This document shows, one piece after another, positions 55,259 through 62,987 of a DNA stretch of 64,000 nt (its first letter is position 1; each line of letters starts with the position of its first letter). This DNA comes from Nitrospinota bacterium (GTDB lineage Bacteria; Nitrospinota_A; UBA7883; JACRLM01): assembly GCA_016208975.1 (NCBI GenBank), contig JACQXA010000004.1, positions 1,055,015 to 1,119,014 on the forward strand, given 5' to 3'. Both the position numbers and the translations under genes were made by a program. The notes under the pieces are model-generated. The model made no database searches. It was not told where the DNA came from and saw only the letters and a program-made list of their open reading frames with translations.

Positions 55259-56181
55259 TGCACCGTGAACCTCATGGATGTTTTTTGCGTTTTTCTTTCC
55301 AAGTCCAGATTGAACGTCGTCTCGTTGCGTAGGGCCTGGAAAAGCTCCAGCCCTTTCTCCGCCGAGTTTAACTCTATGCCGTTTATCCTCTTGACCACGT
55401 CCTGGTTTTGAAGCCCCACCTTGTCGAACAGCGAGTTCTTCTTTATGGCGAATATCTTGAACCCGTCGGTCTTGCCTTCCTTGTTGATGTTAGGCACGGC
55501 CCGCACTTCCGTTAACAGCTGGTTCATGGCCGCCATCTGGGAATCCAGATACCGTTTGGACACGGCGTATTCCGTGTCCGATATCTGGTTCACGTCCTGC
55601 CCCGCCGCCATGGCGCCCCTGGCCCCGGCCCGGCCCATTCCGCCCGGCCCTTCGGCGAACTCCACGTCTAAAGACTCCAGCTTGCCGCCCCGGTTAAGCA
55701 GTACCTTGTTACGAAGGATACCGGCTATCCGGGCGCCCAATACCGTATCCCCGGTTTTATAAAGTTTCTGTTCCCGGGTGTCTTTAGCCTCTATGGCCGC
55801 CAACCTGTAAACGCCGTGGGGATCTATCACCGTTCCCACAAGCCTTAGCCCCAGCGAGGTTTTAGGGGCCGAAAAAACCGCCATCCCCCCGGTATATGAA
55901 GCGGCAAACTCCCGCTGGCCAGCGCTGGACATATCCAGGGCCGATTGGGCGGAGTTGAAAATGTTGCGCTGGATAAGGGCCGTATAATCCTCCTCGGGCT
56001 GGAACGCCGCTTTGCGAGCCATGGGGGAAACAGAAGGGACTCCTGTGAAGGACATCCCAGAACTGCCTGATAATACGTCCCCTATAAAAAACGCCACGGC
56101 CCCGGCCAACACCCAGGCTATCCAGGCGATTATCGCCAGGTGGATAGCCGTCCAGCCTTTTTTAGGTATTCTTAACTTCAT
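55255..56181 (-). CDS. gspC: Type II secretion protein GspC
   Basis: An inner-membrane protein that ties the platform to the secretin. One membrane helix (AIHLAIIAWIAWVLAGAVAFFIGDVLS), an HR domain (residues ~80-180: SLGLRLVGTVIDPHGVYRLAAIEAKD) and a C-terminal PDZ-like domain (KNSLFDKVGLQNQDVVKRINGIELNS). About 308 residues from ATG 56181; a TTG just upstream is possible. It is the first gene of the operon and overlaps gspD by four bases. Confidence 0.9.
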   Translation of the reverse strand: MKLRIPKKGWTAIHLAIIAWIAWVLAGAVAFFIGDVLSGSSGMSFTGVPSVSPMARKAAFQPEEDYTALIQRNIFNSAQSALDMSSAGQREFAASYTGGMAVFSAPKTSLGLRLVGTVIDPHGVYRLAAIEAKDTREQKLYKTGDTVLGARIAGILRNKVLLNRGGKLESLDVEFAEGPGGMGRAGARGAMAAGQDVNQISDTEYAVSKRYLDSQMAAMNQLLTEVRAVPNINKEGKTDGFKIFAIKKNSLFDKVGLQNQDVVKRINGIELNSAEKGLELFQALRNETTFNLDLERKTQKTSMRFTVQ

Positions 56182-56336
56182 CAAACCAGTAATTATTTAA
56201 GATACAGCTCATTTAGTATTTTACGGACACGGTTTTTGTTTTTCGGGACTCGTAATAAAAAAGCAAGCGGCTTGAACGCTGGCGGGAAAACCGGGGCTTG
56301 CCGCAAACCGGTGGAATCTGGTGGCGGCTGGTATCA

Positions 56337-57347
56337 TCACCTCTTGAGCATGCCGCTCACATCCAGCCCCATGGCCTGTTCCGCCTCCGACAGGGTGGCG
56401 CGGGCCACTTTGCGGGCTTTTTCCGTGCCGTCAAACAGCGCCCCAAGGGCTTCATCGCTATGGGCGGACCAGTATTGCCGCTTTTCAACCAGCGGCCCAA
56501 TCCGTTCAAAAATATGCCCTTCTAACCGTTTTTTGCACTCCACACACCCGATTTTGGCCTGGGTGCATCCCTCTATGATCCATGGATGCTCCTCCGCAGG
56601 GGTGAAAACCTTGTGGAAGCTGTAAGCCACGCATTTTTCAGGGTCGCCAGGGTCGGTCCGTTTAACCCGGGCCGGGTCGGTAACGATATTCTTTATCTTG
56701 TGGGCCATCACCTCTTTCGGGTCTGAAAGATATATGGCGTTATTGTAAGATTTGCTCATCTTCCTGCCGTCCACGCCCGGCAGTTTGGGCGTCTCGCTCA
56801 TCAACGGCTGGGGCTCGGTGAAAACATGCCGCTTGTAGATGTCGTGGAACCTGCGGACAAGCTCCCGGGTAAGCTCCAGATGGGGCAGTTGGTCTATCCC
56901 TACCGGCACGAAATCGGCCTTGTACAGCACAATATCCGCCGCCTGAAGCACCGGGTATCCCAAAAACCCGTAGGTGTGGAGATCCCGGTTCTCCACCTGC
57001 TCCATTTTTTCCTTATAGCTTGGAACCCGCTCCAGCCATGGCAGGGGGGTTATCATCGAAAACAGAAGGTGGAGCACCGCGTGTTCCGGTATGAGCGACT
57101 GGACAAACATTACGCATTTGTCCGGGCTCAGCCCGGCGGAAAGCCAGTTTACCGCCAGGTCGGTCAGGTTTTCCTTTAACCTTCCCGTGTCCTCGTAATT
57201 GGAGGACAGGGCGTGCCAGTCCGCCGCGAAATAGTAACAGTCGTATTCTTCCTGAAGTTTAACCCAGTTGGTGAGAGCCCCCAACAGGTTGCCCAAATGG
57301 AGGTTTCCGGTGGTCTGCATTCCGGAAAGGACTCTTTTCTTGTTCAT
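56337..57347 (-). CDS. trpS: Tryptophanyl-tRNA synthetase
   Basis: Class I synthetase with the HIGH-like QTTGNLHLGNLLGAL near the N-terminus and KMSKS in VDGRKMSKSYNNAIYLSDPKEV. It has 336 residues, the usual compact bacterial length, and the family marks YPVLQAADIVLYKADFVPVGIDQLPHLELTRELVRRF. I take ATG 57347; an in-frame upstream extension carries no family residues. It sits between the site-2 protease gene (31 bases upstream) and gspC (155 bases), so it may share a transcript with them. Confidence 0.95.
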   Translation of the reverse strand: MNKKRVLSGMQTTGNLHLGNLLGALTNWVKLQEEYDCYYFAADWHALSSNYEDTGRLKENLTDLAVNWLSAGLSPDKCVMFVQSLIPEHAVLHLLFSMITPLPWLERVPSYKEKMEQVENRDLHTYGFLGYPVLQAADIVLYKADFVPVGIDQLPHLELTRELVRRFHDIYKRHVFTEPQPLMSETPKLPGVDGRKMSKSYNNAIYLSDPKEVMAHKIKNIVTDPARVKRTDPGDPEKCVAYSFHKVFTPAEEHPWIIEGCTQAKIGCVECKKRLEGHIFERIGPLVEKRQYWSAHSDEALGALFDGTEKARKVARATLSEAEQAMGLDVSGMLKR

Positions 57348-57378
57348 CGGATTGAAAACCTTGGCCTGGCGAAAATTT

Positions 57379-58080
57379 CTAAAGCAGGAATTGTAACACG
57401 CCATTTATCAGCGGGCGAATGGTCACGTCTATAATCCCCAGCGGGTTAAGGAACAGGATGAAAATGAGCAGAAACATCCCGAAAGGCTCTATCCTGGCGA
57501 AGGAAGAAGAATGGGGCTCCGGCAACAATCCGGTGACAATCCTGCCCCCGTCGGCCGGGGGTATGGGGATCAGGTTTATTATGGCCAGCACCGTGTTGAG
57601 GATCACGGAGAAATAGAGCATGTAAATTACCGGCACAATCACCATGCCGCCGATACCCATGGACTTGCCCTGCAGGTTGGCGTAAACCTCCATGAGCGAT
57701 TCGGGGCTTACGATGCCTATGAGCTTTAAAACCCCCGCCGAAAGCAGGGCCAGCAACACGTTTGTAACCGGGCCTGCCGCCGCCACCCACACCATGTCCC
57801 GCTTGGGGTTGCGCAGGTTGTAAAAATTCACCGGCACAGGCTTGGCGTAGGCGAAAAGGAATCCTGACAGCGTATAGAACAATATGGGAAGGATTATTGT
57901 GCCGAATATGTCCACATGGGCCATGGGGTTCAGCGTAAGCCTGCCCATCACCTTGGCGGTGTCATCACCCTTCAGATGGGCCATGTAACCGTGCGCCACC
58001 TCGTGAAGCGTAACCGCGAAGATTACCGGAAGGGCCATCACCGAGATGGACTGTATTATGTTGCTGATTTCGGGATCCAT
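57379..58080 (-). CDS. Site-2 protease family membrane protein (M50)
   Basis: 233 residues with the zinc HExxH in FAVTLHEVAHGYMAHLKGD near residue 32 and the second metal/peptide motif in INLIPIPPADGGRI (N-P-x-D-G-like), across several membrane helices. It should cleave membrane proteins within the bilayer. Many bacteria have such short, single-domain M50 proteins of unknown target. I prefer ATG 58080; a TTG at 58101 with closer sequence is possible. It is the first gene of a possible trpS transcript. Confidence 0.85.
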   Translation of the reverse strand: MDPEISNIIQSISVMALPVIFAVTLHEVAHGYMAHLKGDDTAKVMGRLTLNPMAHVDIFGTIILPILFYTLSGFLFAYAKPVPVNFYNLRNPKRDMVWVAAAGPVTNVLLALLSAGVLKLIGIVSPESLMEVYANLQGKSMGIGGMVIVPVIYMLYFSVILNTVLAIINLIPIPPADGGRIVTGLLPEPHSSSFARIEPFGMFLLIFILFLNPLGIIDVTIRPLINGVLQFLL

Positions 58081-58208
58081 GGAATTCAAAAACCGCTCCA
58101 ATTTATTTATAGCATCTTTCCATGGGCCCGGCGGCCAGGGAAGATTACAACGTTAAAATATTAATGATAACCTTCAAACCCGAACCCGCTCCACATTTAA
58201 TTTGATTT

Positions 58209-58357
58209 GGTGGTGTCCCAGTTTGAATATCAAATAATAGACAGATCCTTCACTTCGCTTGCGCTTCGCCCAGGATGACAATGTTATCAACGGCTATTAT
58301 TGTCATTCTGGGCGTAAGTGAAGAATCTCCCCTGTTCTTTTAAACTGGGACACTACC
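58209..58357 (-). mobile_element. MITE-like fold-back element, copy F
   Basis: 149 bp, inverted orientation, with both terminal repeats. It is flanked by the perfect 8-bp direct repeat TTTGATTT (58201-58208 and 58358-58365), a clear target-site duplication. It lies in the divergent region between the M50 gene and the PilZ genes. Confidence 0.9.
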
Positions 58358-58529
58358 TTTGATTTGCGCCGGTTAATGCGCTTTCAAACCTCCTCCGTTA
58401 TTGCGGCCCCAGCCCGCCGGGTGATAAAGTAAAAACTGGCCAGGCGGCGGAATTTAAAGAATTTCCTCCTAAAAACCGCCCGGCGCCCAGTTCGGATTAA
58501 CCCTGCGCCCGTTACCGCGGAGCAGGCGG

Positions 58530-59144
58530 GTGGAAGAGGGAATACCGCCGATGTTCGAAGCCGACATGGAAATCACGCTGGAGCGGGAGCGCGCTTCCGT
58601 GCGGGCGCATGTCCGGGGCTGGAAGGATGGGGGTTACATCCTGGTGGATGTCCCGGACGCGCGCTGGAAACAAAAGGATGAGAATCCTCTCGTGGCGCGT
58701 TTGGCTTCATCCGGCAAATATTACGGATTCACCACCCGCGCCATCGGGTTCATGCCCGAAATCAACCTTTTGATCCTCGAATATCCCGAGGACATCGTAG
58801 ACACGTCCTTGCGGACCGCAGAGCGGTTCACCATAACCCTCCCTGTCACCATGACCATGGCCGTAAAAGACAAGCGGTATGATTATCCAGGCCTTATTAC
58901 CGACATCAGCAAACATGGTTGCCGTATCGCCTGCGGCAGGCCCTTCAACGTAAGTGAAAGGCTGGCGCTGTCCGGCCAGTTCCCGCAAGGGGATAAATTT
59001 GAAAAGATCATGTTCACCATAATCAGCGCTTCCGGCGGGGAGGGGAAGTTTTTCTACGGCGGCCAGTTAACGTTCCCGGCAAAAGAGGATGAAAAGGCCT
59101 TGGTGGAGTTCATGAAAAGGGTGAAGATCGCCTATGGCCCATAA
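58530..59144 (+). CDS. PilZ-domain protein (YcgR-like)
   Basis: 204 residues: an N-terminal beta domain of the YcgR type (EITLERERASVRAHVRGWKDGGYILVDVPD), then PilZ. The c-di-GMP motifs are RTAERFTITLP (RxxxR) near residue 97 and DISKHGCRIA (D-x-S-x-x-G) near 129. Binding c-di-GMP would change its partner, such as the flagellar motor or an envelope machine. GTG 58530 is the start I chose, with GGAG eight bases before it; ATG 58551 is possible. It is followed after six bases by a second PilZ gene. Confidence 0.85.
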   Translation: MEEGIPPMFEADMEITLERERASVRAHVRGWKDGGYILVDVPDARWKQKDENPLVARLASSGKYYGFTTRAIGFMPEINLLILEYPEDIVDTSLRTAERFTITLPVTMTMAVKDKRYDYPGLITDISKHGCRIACGRPFNVSERLALSGQFPQGDKFEKIMFTIISASGGEGKFFYGGQLTFPAKEDEKALVEFMKRVKIAYGP

Positions 59145-59150
59145 ACACTT

Positions 59151-59765
59151 ATGGTGAAAGTTTTAAAGAATATCCGCCTGCCCATCGGCGAACGGTGCCA
59201 GATTCAAATTGACCAGGGCAAATACCCCTCCGCCATCCGGGGTTACGATTTTCCCCGGTACGCCCTGCTGGAGGGGCCTTTGTCCCATGGCAAACCCATG
59301 GTGGTGCCCGTGGGGCTTGTGTACGTGGTGCGTTATATACACAAGGGGCATGTGTACGGCTTTGAATCCCAGCTTGTGAGGGAATATTCCACCCCCATCC
59401 GGCTTTGGGTTATGAAATACCCGGACGAGGTGCAGATAATAAGCCTCCGGCAAAGCAAGCGCATATCCACTTACATTCCCGCCACGCTGGAAGTGAAAAA
59501 CCAGAAAAGGGAAGGCGCCCTGATAGACCTGAGCGAAGGTGGCGGCCTGTTCACCAGCAACGGCGGCGAGATTGAACAGGGCGCCGAGGGCCACATCTCC
59601 ATGACGTTGCCCAACGGCGAGGAAATAAAAAGCCTTTCATGCAAAGTGCGAAGCTCCGCCTATATCAACGGCAAACTTACGGCCGGAGTCTCCTTCAACC
59701 CCGCGCAGGAAGACCAATACAACCGGGTGAGGACTTTCTATTTCTCCGTGGCCGGGCAGATTTAA
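59151..59765 (+). CDS. PilZ-domain protein (YcgR-like)
   Basis: 204 residues, parallel in layout to its neighbour: an N-terminal YcgR-type beta domain (VKVLKNIRLPIGERCQIQI...) then PilZ with RQSKRISTYIPATLE (RxxxR) near residue 103 and DLSEGGGLFTS (D-x-S-x-x-G) near residue 124. It is probably a second c-di-GMP receptor of the same operon, possibly from an old duplication. No strong ribosome-binding site is visible, so translation may be coupled to the first gene. Confidence 0.83.
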   Translation: MVKVLKNIRLPIGERCQIQIDQGKYPSAIRGYDFPRYALLEGPLSHGKPMVVPVGLVYVVRYIHKGHVYGFESQLVREYSTPIRLWVMKYPDEVQIISLRQSKRISTYIPATLEVKNQKREGALIDLSEGGGLFTSNGGEIEQGAEGHISMTLPNGEEIKSLSCKVRSSAYINGKLTAGVSFNPAQEDQYNRVRTFYFSVAGQI

Positions 59766-59785
59766 CCTTTTTTCGTCGCTTACGC

Positions 59786-59891
59786 CATGTCATCCCGGAA
59801 GGCGCGAAAACGCCTATCCGGGATCAGGGCCTCGATGTCGAAACGGGTGAAGCCCGGATGCCGGATCAAGTCCGGCATGACAACATTCGCT
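59786..59891. repeat. GTCATCCCGG/CCGGCATGAC palindromic repeat
   Basis: Two hairpins in a row: TCCCGGAAGGCG/CGCCTATCCGGGA at 59792-59823, and ATGCCGGA/TCCGGCAT at 59858-59880. The last 66 bases recur exactly at 60228-60293. Confidence 0.8.
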
Positions 59892-60015
59892 TCCCAGTGG
59901 TCGCCCGACCACGGCTCCCGCTTCCCAGTGGCCGCCCCTGGCCACAGTTCCCGCTTCCCAGTGGCCGCCCCCGGCCACAGTTCCCGCTTCCCCGTGGTCG
60001 CCCGACCACGGCTCC
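59888..60015. repeat. Four tandem 31-33-bp palindromic units
   Basis: Units at 59888-59918, 59919-59951, 59952-59984 and 59985-60015 all begin CGCTTCCC and contain a GTGGTCG/CGACCAC or GTGGCCG/CGGCCAC hairpin. The two middle units are 33 bp, the outer ones 31. The 31-bp form also occurs singly at 29221-29251, and inverted at 60199-60226. Confidence 0.8.
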
Positions 60016-60122
60016 GATCCCTCACCTTTTCCCCTTGTGGGAGAAGGCCGGGATGAGGGGAATATAGGTTAATAATCCCTCCCCCCCAGTCCCCTCCCAT
60101 CGAGGGGAGGGGGGTGAAGAAG
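60016..60122. repeat. Two purine/pyrimidine palindromes (CCCTC...GAGGG type)
   Basis: CCCTCACC...GGATGAGGGG (60018-60061) and CCCTCCCCCC...GGGGAGGGGGG (60077-60115) form hairpins. They are of a general class of CCCTC-type repeats seen in many bacterial genomes. They are the third repeat type in this stretch. Confidence 0.6.
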
Positions 60123-60198
60123 AGGAGCTGGCCGGGCGATATCCAGTAGGGGCGTTTGCAAATCGCCCAAGGTAACTCAACGGGTTGCCAGCACAGGA

Positions 60199-60293
60199 AT
60201 CCGTGGTCGGGCGACCACGGGGAAGCAAGGGCCTCGATGTCGAAACGGGTGAAGCCCGGATGCCGGATCAAGTCCGGCATGACAACATTCGCT
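60199..60293. repeat. Inverted palindromic unit plus exact 66-bp duplication
   Basis: 60199-60226 is an inverted copy of the 31-bp unit. 60228-60293 is identical to 59826-59891, offset by 402 bases. Together they close the repeat island that began at 59786. Confidence 0.8.
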
Positions 60294-60356
60294 ACCCCGT
60301 GGCCGCCCCTGCGAAGGACCGGTGAAATAGTGGACGCATGATACAAACAACTATCG

Positions 60357-60506
60357 GTGGTGTCCCAGTTTGAATCTCAAATAACAGACAGATCCTTCAC
60401 TTCGCTTGCGCTTCGCTCAGGATGACAATGTTAGCAACGGCTTTTATATTGCCGTTCTGAGCGTAAGTGAAGAATCTCCCCTGTACTTTCAAACTGGGAC
60501 ACTACC
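60357..60506 (-). mobile_element. MITE-like fold-back element, copy G
   Basis: 150 bp, inverted orientation. The flanking octamers CAACTATC and AAACTATC match at 7 of 8 bases, a near-perfect target duplication. It ends 58 bases before tRNA-Ser. Confidence 0.88.
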
Positions 60507-60564
60507 AAACTATCTAAACCGTTCTGCGTATTTCATTGGTGTGCTATATTTTAATTTCACACAT

Positions 60565-60650
60565 GGAGGGGTGGCCGAGCGGTTTAAGGCGGCGGTCTTG
60601 AAAACCGTTGAACGAAAGTTCCGGGGGTTCGAATCCCTCCCCCTCCGCCA
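60565..60650 (+). tRNA. tRNA-Ser (anticodon TGA)
   Basis: Acceptor GGAGGGG/CCCCTCC with a G73 discriminator and encoded CCA. Anticodon arm CGGTC-TTGAAAA-ACCG-type with anticodon TGA, and the long variable arm (GTTGAACGAAAGTTCC) expected of a class II serine tRNA. The T arm has GTTCGAATC. Confidence 0.95.
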
Positions 60651-60725
60651 AAATAAACCATAAATATCAAATCTTTGTTGCATCTTCCGCATGCTTCATT
60701 TGCTAAAAACCACGTTTGGATATAA

Positions 60726-60881
60726 ATATTCCATGTAGTCAGGCCTGAGGCGGAACACGAGGTGGAATCGGACGCCATCTTCATGGGCCATGCCACTTAC
60801 AACCTTATGGCAAGCTTTTGGCCGACACCTTATGCCCGAGAGATGGATCCGAAAACGCCGGGCCTGATTTCTACCACATAA
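60726..60881 (+). pseudogene. Fragment of a RibD-C/DHFR-like reductase gene
   Basis: One frame reads HEVESDAIFMGHATYNLMAS followed by FWPTPYAREMDPKTPGLIST and a stop at 60881. This resembles the middle of dihydrofolate-reductase-like (RibD C-terminal domain) proteins, which read like D-x-x-L-x-G-R-x-T-Y-E-x-M-A-x-x-W-P. No start codon or flanking parts of the domain remain. It is probably a decayed gene remnant beside the tRNA. Confidence 0.55.
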
Positions 60882-61046
60882 AATGATCCAGTTGGTGGTA
60901 GAGGAATTTTTTCCGGACGCTCCGGATGGGCTTAAATTACAAAAAAGGAAACGCGCTAAACCTCTTTACGAATAAATAGCGAAATCTTGTTGACTTTCGT
61001 TTTTATTTCGACTATCTTTCCTATTAGCCATTTCTGGAGGCTAAGC

Positions 61047-61793
61047 GTGGATATGAACGGTATCGCTCCCGGTCATTCGCAGGTATATATGGCGCTCATT
61101 CATGGCGCCGGGTTGGGTAGCTGGGTATGGGAAAATTTAATTCCATATTTGAATTACCCGGCCATTGCCTTGGATTTTCCCGGCCGGGGCGCGGAGCCAT
61201 CCGATTTAAAACACCTTGGTTTTGAAGATTATGCGCAATCCGTGGCGGATGTTGTGGCATCGCTGGAAACGGATAACGTGGTTCTTGTGGGCCATTCCAT
61301 CGGCGGAGCGGTGGCCATGCGCGTAACCAACATGGTTCCCGAGAAAATCTCCTCTGTTGTTCTGGTGGGGGGCACGGTCCCCAAAAGCGGCCGATCGAAC
61401 CTTTCGGTATCCCCCTTTATAGAAAACGCCATGCTTAGGGTGATTTTCTTTTTTTCGCCCACGGTGAAACCGCCAGAAAATCTCATTAAACAGCTTTGCG
61501 CCGGGCTGGATGGCGCAACGGCGGACATGGTTTTGAGCAAATATAACCGGGAATCCGCCCGGTTATTTACCGACCCGGTGCAATGGAACCCTTTGCCGGA
61601 TTCTATTCCCGTTTATTACGTTAAAGATACGTATCTGGATCAGGACATACAGAATCAAATCGTAAGAAGAGTTAAAGCTGAAAAAGTGTTCAAGCTGGGT
61701 CACGGCCATTTGCCCATGCTGGAAACGCCGGAGGAACTGGGCGGGATAATAAATTTGGTGGCTGGAGGCGCCTTGGCGGGCGCTGGAGTATGA
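61047..61793 (+). CDS. Alpha/beta hydrolase
   Basis: 248 residues. The N-terminal strand and oxyanion region LIHGAGLGSWVWENLIPYLN, the nucleophile elbow LVGHSIGGAVAM, and the C-terminal catalytic HGHLPMLETPEEL fit the small esterase/lipase group of alpha/beta hydrolases. The catalytic Asp is probably in KDTYLDQ. Start chosen at GTG 61047 because GGAGG ends six bases before it; ATG 61053 and an upstream frame are alternatives. The 3' end overlaps the next gene by four bases. Substrate unknown. Confidence 0.85.
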   Translation: MDMNGIAPGHSQVYMALIHGAGLGSWVWENLIPYLNYPAIALDFPGRGAEPSDLKHLGFEDYAQSVADVVASLETDNVVLVGHSIGGAVAMRVTNMVPEKISSVVLVGGTVPKSGRSNLSVSPFIENAMLRVIFFFSPTVKPPENLIKQLCAGLDGATADMVLSKYNRESARLFTDPVQWNPLPDSIPVYYVKDTYLDQDIQNQIVRRVKAEKVFKLGHGHLPMLETPEELGGIINLVAGGALAGAGV

Positions 61794-62296
61794 AGAAAAA
61801 ACAGGATGCGCCGGAGGAATTGGTAAAAGCGCTAAACGCCGAAGCGGAGCTTTTATCGGCTTGGAACGCGTTGCGCCCAAGTTGCCGGACGGAGTACACG
61901 GCAATTGTGGCGGAAGCGAAAAACGCCGAAGCGCGGAAGAAGGCTGTTCAAAAGGTCATAAAGTTGACCACGGAATATTACAAGGGACATCCGGAAAAGC
62001 ATAAAACACCTTCCTCCACATCCCGCCTTAAACGGCCCCTTTACCCCATGCCGGAAGGTATCCGCAAAGCGTTAATAAATGCAGTGCTTTTGGAGGCGTA
62101 CAACAGCCGCCCGCCGTATCAGCGGAACGACTATATCGGCTGGATAACCCGCGCCAAGCGGGAAGAGACACGCCACAAACGGCTGTCGCAAATGCTGGAC
62201 GAGCTGGAGGGAGGAAAGTTTTATATGAACATGGCATACCATGCCGGTCAAAAAGCCGCCAAACGGGCAAAAACCGGAATGGGAAACAGAAAATGA
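61790..62296 (+). CDS. YdeI/OmdA-like protein with two OmdA motifs
   Basis: 168 residues that carry the motif of the YdeI/OmpD-associated family twice: LLSAWNALRPSCRTEYTAIVAEAKNAEARKKAVQKVI (near 20) and VLLEAYNSRPPYQRNDYIGWITRAKREETRHKRLSQMLDEL (near 95), each like ALxxLxPxxRxxYxxxIxxAKxxxTRxxRI. Members are found in bacteriocin protection and in many genomes with no known role. The internal duplication is seen directly. It is translationally coupled with the alpha/beta hydrolase. Confidence 0.7.
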   Translation: MKKKQDAPEELVKALNAEAELLSAWNALRPSCRTEYTAIVAEAKNAEARKKAVQKVIKLTTEYYKGHPEKHKTPSSTSRLKRPLYPMPEGIRKALINAVLLEAYNSRPPYQRNDYIGWITRAKREETRHKRLSQMLDELEGGKFYMNMAYHAGQKAAKRAKTGMGNRK

Positions 62297-62358
62297 AGTC
62301 CTTCGGATCCGCTCAGGATTGCCGCGTTATCGGCCGGGTTTTGGCCCTTTAGAACGAT

Positions 62359-62512
62359 TTGTCATCCTGAGCGAAGCGAAGGATCTCCCTTTCTTCGATA
62401 ATACTGGAGAGATTCTTCGGCTCTGCCTCAGAATGACAACGGCTAGGCGCCACAATGACAACATAGAAACCGTTGATTACATTGTCATCCTGAGCGTAAC
62501 TGAAGGATATGG
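62359..62512. repeat. Degenerate copy or relative of the fold-back element
   Basis: Two palindromic halves, TTGTCATCCTGAGCGAAGCG...CTCAGAATGACAAC (62359-62440) and a partial one with ACATAGAAACCGTTGATTACATTGTCATCCTGAGCG (62452-62500), share the internal words of the MITEs but lack their GGTRGTGTC ends. Confidence 0.65.
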
Positions 62513-62566
62513 TTTACGGTTAGCTGTTTTTGATCCTTACAACCGCCAATTTATGGGAGACGGACT

Positions 62567-62983
62567 GTGCTAATGAAACTTACGCCAAACATGATGGTTG
62601 AAAACGTCAACTCCACTTTGGAGTATTACACGGCCCAGCTCGGGTTTGAGCTTGTCATGGCCGTGCCGCAGGATTCGCGGGAGGTTCTTTTTGAGTTCAA
62701 CAGGGAACGGCCCCTGGTTTACGCCATGGTGAAAAAGGACGGAGCGGAACTGATGTTCCAGACCCGCGAAAGCCTTATGGAAGATGTGCCGGCGTTTACC
62801 GGGCAATCCATCGGCTCATCCGTCACGTTCTATATGGAAACGGACGACCTGGACGGTATTTTCCAGAAGCTTGGCCCATCGGTGGATGTGGTCAAAAAAC
62901 CTGAAACCACCTGGTATGGAATGCGGGAATTTTATATCCGCGATCTGAACGGCTACATTCTCGGGTTCGGCCAAAGGGCCTGA
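62567..62983 (+). CDS. VOC-family (glyoxalase-like) protein
   Basis: 138 residues with paired beta-alpha-beta-beta-beta modules: KLTPNMMVENVNSTLEYYTAQLGFELVMAVPQDSREVLFEF, and YMETDDLDGIFQKLGPSVDVVKKPETTWYGMREFYIRDLNGYILGF. The second half has the metal-site pattern E-x-x-x (REFYIRDLNGY). The family covers dioxygenases, glyoxalase and antibiotic-binding proteins; the role here is unknown. Start GTG 62567 is chosen because GGGAG is seven bases before it; ATG 62573 is possible. Confidence 0.85.
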   Translation: MLMKLTPNMMVENVNSTLEYYTAQLGFELVMAVPQDSREVLFEFNRERPLVYAMVKKDGAELMFQTRESLMEDVPAFTGQSIGSSVTFYMETDDLDGIFQKLGPSVDVVKKPETTWYGMREFYIRDLNGYILGFGQRA

Positions 62984-62987
62984 CTGT

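Noticed and set aside
59888-60015. Possible CRISPR array
   Set aside because: The units are contiguous palindromes with no unique spacers, and no cas genes are near.
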